The position numbers and the translations under genes are program-made. Of a DNA stretch of 64,000 nt, positions 60,241-64,000 are shown one piece after another. How positions within the stretch are numbered: the stretch's first letter is position 1; each line of letters begins with the position of its first letter. The stretch is taken from the NCBI RefSeq assembly GCF_000721605.1, contig NZ_JOIZ01000011.1:62001-126000 (forward strand). The letters are read 5' to 3'. The DNA is from Streptomyces sp. NRRL S-37 (lineage in GTDB: Bacteria > Actinomycetota > Actinomycetes > Streptomycetales > Streptomycetaceae). The notes under the pieces are model-generated. The model made no database searches. It saw only the letters and a program-made list of their open reading frames with translations, and had not been told where the DNA came from.

Positions 60241-61050
60241 CTAAGACCTCACACCGATCACGACATGGGCGTACCGCTCGTCGGAGACGGCCAGGCGGGT
60301 CCGCAGGCCGGCGGCGGTGAAGGCGCCGACGGCCGCGGGGGCCTGCCGGCTGCTGGTCTCCACCAGGAGGCAGCCGCCCGGCGCGAGCCAGCCGGGCGCC
60401 CCGGCGGCGACCCTGCGCAGTACGTCGAGGCCGTCCGCGCCGCCGTCGAGCGCGACCAGCGGCTCGTGGTCGCGGGCCTCCGGGGGCAGCAGGCCGATCT
60501 CGTCGCTGGGCACGTACGGCACGTTGGCCGCGAGGATGCCGACGCGGCCCCGCAGCTCGCCGGGGAGCGCCGTGAACAGGTCGCCGGTGTGGACCTGTCC
60601 GCCGAGTCCGGCGACGTTGCGGCGGGCGCAGCGCACGGCGGCCGGGTCGATGTCGGCGGCGTGCAGCTCGACCGCGCCGAGTCCGGCGGCCAGGGCCGCG
60701 CCGACGGCACCGGAGCCGCAGCACAGGTCCACGACGACGGACGCGTCCGGCGCCTGGGCGAGTGCCTGTTCGACGAGGAACTCGGTGCGGCGGCGGGGCA
60801 CGAAGACACCGGGTTCCACGGTGATGCGCCGGCCGTGGAACTCGGCCCAGCCGACGACGAGTTCGAGGGGCAGTCCGGCCGCCCGGCGCTCGGTCATCGG
60901 GGCGATGTCCTGGGGGGTGGGTGCGGCGGTGAGGATCAGCTCGGCCTCGTCCTCGGCGAAGACGCAGCCGGCGGCACGGAGCGCGGCCACGACGGCGTCC
61001 CGGGACGGGGGCGGCGGGACGGCGGAGGAGGAGGGCGACGGAGACGGCAT
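60241..61050 (-). CDS. PrmC/HemK-like protein-(glutamine-N5) methyltransferase
   Basis: A 269-residue SAM-dependent methyltransferase related to the putative protein N5-glutamine methyltransferase subfamily. The SAM motif is VVVDLCCGSGAVGAALAAGL. The usual NPPY catalytic tetrapeptide reads NVPYVPSDEI. The upstream VFVPRRRTEFLVEQAL matches the conserved P-R-x-x-T-E block. The canonical prmC is usually found beside prfA; here no release factor gene is near, so this is a paralogue with an unknown substrate. ATG 61050 has a weak ribosome binding site; TTG 61059 with AAAGG is possible. Confidence 0.82.
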   Translation of the reverse strand: MPSPSPSSSAVPPPPSRDAVVAALRAAGCVFAEDEAELILTAAPTPQDIAPMTERRAAGLPLELVVGWAEFHGRRITVEPGVFVPRRRTEFLVEQALAQAPDASVVVDLCCGSGAVGAALAAGLGAVELHAADIDPAAVRCARRNVAGLGGQVHTGDLFTALPGELRGRVGILAANVPYVPSDEIGLLPPEARDHEPLVALDGGADGLDVLRRVAAGAPGWLAPGGCLLVETSSRQAPAAVGAFTAAGLRTRLAVSDERYAHVVIGVRS

Positions 61051-61321
61051 GTGCGACAAGAGCGTTGAGCCTTTCGGGAGCCGAAGGGCGCTCTCGCGGT
61101 CACCTACTGGCGGTGGTCCGCGTCGCTTCGAGGGGAGAGCACCCGACCTGACACAGCGGTAATGGGTCTCACCTCCTCGGCGTCTTCCGGCTGGGGCGGT
61201 CCGCAGCCGGACGGCCACACTACCCGACGATCACCGCCGCCGTACGGCGTTTCCGGGTGCCGGGACCGGCCTGGCACCGCGCCGGTCGCGGACACCGCGT
61301 ACGGTTGAACGCGGAAAACAC

Positions 61322-61952
<631 letters not shown>

Positions 61953-61960
<8 letters not shown>

Positions 61961-62759
61961 GCGGACGACATCGATGACACCCATGGCACCGGCGTCACCG
62001 GCCGCACCGGGGCGCTTCACCCCACCGACGCGGTTCGCGGTGCCCGGGCGGATCGGCGTGAACGAGCAGACCGCGTCCGTGTGGCGGACGGCGACCCTGA
62101 CGGAGATCCGCCGCGAGACCCCGCGGGCGTCGACCTTCCGGTTCGCCGTGCCCGGCTGGCCGGGGCATGTGCCCGGCCAGCACCTGCTGCTGCGGCTGAC
62201 CGCCGAGGACGGCTATGTGGCCCAGCGCCACTACTCGATCGCGTCGGCGCCGGACGACTCCGGGCACCTCGAGCTGACCCTGGACCGGGTCGAGGGCGGC
62301 GAGGTCTCGGGCTGGTTCCACACCGTGGCCCGCCCCGGTGACCGGGTCGAGGTGCGCGGCCCGCTCAGCGGCTTCTTCGCCTGGCCGGGCGACCGGCCCG
62401 CGCTGCTGGTGGGCGCCGGCTCCGGAGTGGTCCCGCTGATGTCGATGGTGCGGTATCACCGGACCCGGGACATGAGGCTGCCGCTGCGCCTGCTGGTGTC
62501 GGCCCGCAGCCCCGAGGAGCTGATCTACGCGCGGGAGTTCGGCGCGGAGACGACCCGGGTGTTCACGCGCAGCGCCCCGGAAGGTGTGCCCGTGGGACGT
62601 ATGGCGGCCGCACATGTGGCACCGCTCCTGGCCAAGCAGCCTCCTGGTGGGTGGGAGGCCTATGTGTGCGGCTCCAACTCCTTCGCCGAGCACGCCTCCA
62701 GGCTGCTCGTGGCGGCCGGCCAGCCCGTGGAGCGCATCCGTATCGAGCGCTTCGGCTGA
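61953..62759 (+). CDS. Ferredoxin-reductase-type flavoprotein
   Basis: A 268-residue FNR-family protein from GTG 61953, overlapping the preceding stop by 8 nt. FAD-binding motif: RHYSIASAPDDSG, with GEVSGWFHTVARPGDRVEVR. NAD(P)-binding motifs: LLVGAGSGVVPLMSMVRYHR and the C-terminal YVCGSNSFAEHASRLL. No 2Fe-2S domain is present. It is presumably the electron-transfer partner of the sulfite-oxidase-like enzyme encoded upstream. The first 35 residues are disordered. A strong hairpin terminator follows. Confidence 0.9.
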
Positions 62760-62797
62760 CCGGCGGCGTCCCCGCCGGGGCGGCCGCCGTTTCGCAC

Positions 62798-62825
62798 AGC
62801 CCCGGCCGGACATCCGGCCGGGGCT
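62798..62825. terminator. Hairpin terminator after the ferredoxin reductase gene
   Basis: A perfect 13-bp stem (left arm AGCCCCGGCCGGA) with a 2-nt nominal loop, 38 nt downstream of the stop. It is GC-rich and without a T tract. Confidence 0.65.
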
Positions 62826-62886
62826 GCTGCGTGGGTACCGCGCGCCGCGGCGTCCGAGCCGACGCCCCCCCTTCCCACCCCCTGAG

Positions 62887-62900
62887 GGCAACCGCTTTCC
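62887..62900. promoter_or_regulatory. LacI-like half-palindrome upstream of the CE7 esterase
   Basis: GGCAACCGCTTTCC has a central CG and partial dyad symmetry like LacI-family sites of sugar-utilisation genes. It lies 104 bp before ATG 63004. Weak. Confidence 0.3.
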
Positions 62901-63003
62901 ATGCCCACCACCTGGGACTTTCCCCGGAGCCTCTGGCGATGGCGCCGGTGATCCACGTACGGTGTCATCGCTTCGCACTGTCTCTTCACGAAGGCGGTCC
63001 TTG

Positions 63004-63978
63004 ATGGCCCTGTTCGACCTCCCCCTCGACGAACTGCGCGGGTACCGCAGCGCGTCCACCGCGCCCGAGGATTTCGACGCGTTCTGGTCCAAGACGCTCG
63101 ACGAGGCACGCGAGCACGATCTGGACGCCCGTTTCGAGCCGGTCGACACGGGGCTGTCGACGGTGCGCGTCTTCGACGTGGCGTTCGCCGGGTTCGGAGG
63201 CCACCCCGTCAAGGGCTGGCTGACGCTGCCCGCCGACGCCGACGCCGACACCCCGCTGCCGCTGGTGGTGGAGTTCATCGGCTACGGCGGTGGCCGCGGG
63301 CTGCCGCACGAGCACCTGCTGTGGGCGTCCACGGGCCGGGCCCACTTCGTGATGGACACCCGGGGCCAGGGCAGCGCCTGGGGCGCCGGCGGCGGTACGG
63401 CGGACCCGGTGGGCGGCGCTCCGGCGTACCCCGGTTTCATGACGCGCGGCATCGACGCCCCCGAGAACTACTACTACCGCCGGGTGTTCACGGACGCCGT
63501 ACGGGCGGTGGAGGCGGCGCGGTCGCACCCGCTGACCGACGCGAGCCGTACGGTCGCCGTGGGCGCCAGCCAGGGCGGGGGCATCGCCATCGCGGTGGGC
63601 GGGCTGGTCCCGGACCTGGCCGGCGTCGCGCCGGACGTGCCGTTCCTCTGCGACTTCCCGCGCGCGACGACGCTCACCGACCGGCAGCCGTACCGGGAGA
63701 TCGGCTCCTACCTCAAGACGCACCGCGGCCGCTTCGAGGACGTCCTGCACACGCTGTCCTACTTCGACGGCGTGCACTTCGCCGCCCGCGGCAGCGCGCC
63801 CGCCCTGTTCTCGGCGGCCCTGGAGGACCAGACCTGCCCGCCCTCGACGGTGTTCGGGGCCTTCAACGCCTGGGCGCACGACGACAAGGCGATCGAGGTG
63901 TACGACTTCAACGACCACGAGGGCGGCGGCCCCTTCCAGGAGGCGGCCAAGCTGCGCTGGATGCGCTCGTACGCCTGA
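63004..63978 (+). CDS. CE7 acetylxylan esterase/cephalosporin-C deacetylase
   Basis: A 324-residue alpha/beta hydrolase of carbohydrate esterase family 7. The catalytic Ser is in VGASQGGGIAIAVGG (GxSQGG of CE7), the Asp in AALEDQTCPPSTVF, the His in YDFNDHEGGG, and the oxyanion RGQGS-type segment in VMDTRGQGSAWG. There is no signal peptide, so it acts on imported acetylated xylo-oligosaccharides, as CE7 enzymes do. GAAGG lies 9 nt before ATG 63004. A weak LacI-like site is upstream. Confidence 0.95.
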   Translation: MALFDLPLDELRGYRSASTAPEDFDAFWSKTLDEAREHDLDARFEPVDTGLSTVRVFDVAFAGFGGHPVKGWLTLPADADADTPLPLVVEFIGYGGGRGLPHEHLLWASTGRAHFVMDTRGQGSAWGAGGGTADPVGGAPAYPGFMTRGIDAPENYYYRRVFTDAVRAVEAARSHPLTDASRTVAVGASQGGGIAIAVGGLVPDLAGVAPDVPFLCDFPRATTLTDRQPYREIGSYLKTHRGRFEDVLHTLSYFDGVHFAARGSAPALFSAALEDQTCPPSTVFGAFNAWAHDDKAIEVYDFNDHEGGGPFQEAAKLRWMRSYA

Positions 63979-64000
63979 GGGGACCGTACGGTTCCGGCCG

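Noticed and set aside
61080..61200. Short minus-strand ORF with GAGGAGGTGAG-like sequence upstream of the PrmC-like gene
   Set aside because: The GGAGG is not followed by a start codon at suitable spacing, and the peptide resembles nothing known.

Overview
The window is chromosomal DNA of a Streptomyces or very close relative. Signs of this are the very high GC content with strong third-position G/C bias, GTG and TTG starts, AGGAGG-type ribosome binding sites, rare TTA codons, and Streptomyces-typical families: an NsdA-like TPR regulator, a DUF397 protein, SPW-repeat and baeRF proteins, SpoIIE-type phosphatases, a GH19 chitinase with DasR-like operators, and a SigE-family sigma factor. No tRNA, rRNA, CRISPR array, integrase or intact insertion sequence was seen. 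About 60 intact genes and four gene remnants are annotated.

Layout. 0-5.7 kb: left-truncated FHA protein, a TTA-containing small gene, divergent aldo/keto reductase and LysR, a DinB-like protein overlapping adenosine deaminase, and a VOC protein. 5.7-13 kb: secreted enzymes (PLC-like protein with a ricin-like domain, GH19 chitinase behind two DasR-like boxes, tripeptidyl-aminopeptidase-like hydrolase), a deaminase, and two gene remnants. 13-20 kb: a developmental or signalling patch with a SpoIIE phosphatase and a phosphotransferase, each carrying one TTA (bldA) codon, an NsdA-like regulator, and a cell-wall amidase. 20-30 kb: sulfatase/LtaS-like membrane protein, phenylacetate-CoA ligase with an operator, TetR with its own operator, PYROXD2-like oxidoreductase, Ser/Thr kinase fused to nine TPR-like repeats, Csp-like copper-binding protein. 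30-38 kb: ECF sigma with a putative membrane partner, a coupled GT2-GtrA and mannosyltransferase-like pair, CapA, and two overlapping CNNM/CorC genes.

38-42 kb holds the two most interesting regulatory arrangements. First, the CNNM pair is preceded by a structured leader that encodes a 31-residue peptide with a strong ribosome binding site. Its stop overlaps the CNNM start (ATGA), and a 10-bp stem lies inside its coding sequence just before that start. Second, a compact BlaI-M56 pair is flanked by three copies of TCTACA-N4-TGTAGA, which ties a TerB-like protein and a stand-alone TatA-like protein to the BlaI repressor.

42-64 kb: DevR-type response regulator next to a cNMP-binding protein, SGNH esterase, divergent MarR/MMPL exporter, NAD(P)-binding/DUF2867 protein, a ctaG remnant, the PTS-type dihydroxyacetone kinase operon dhaKLM, GH75 chitosanase-like protein with a 63-bp repeat, FN3 lipoprotein, PadR and a FadH-like dienoyl-CoA reductase with a perfect 22-bp palindrome in its promoter, PAS-GAF-SpoIIE phosphatase, PrmC-like methyltransferase, a sulfite-oxidase-like protein overlapping a ferredoxin reductase, and a CE7 acetylxylan esterase.
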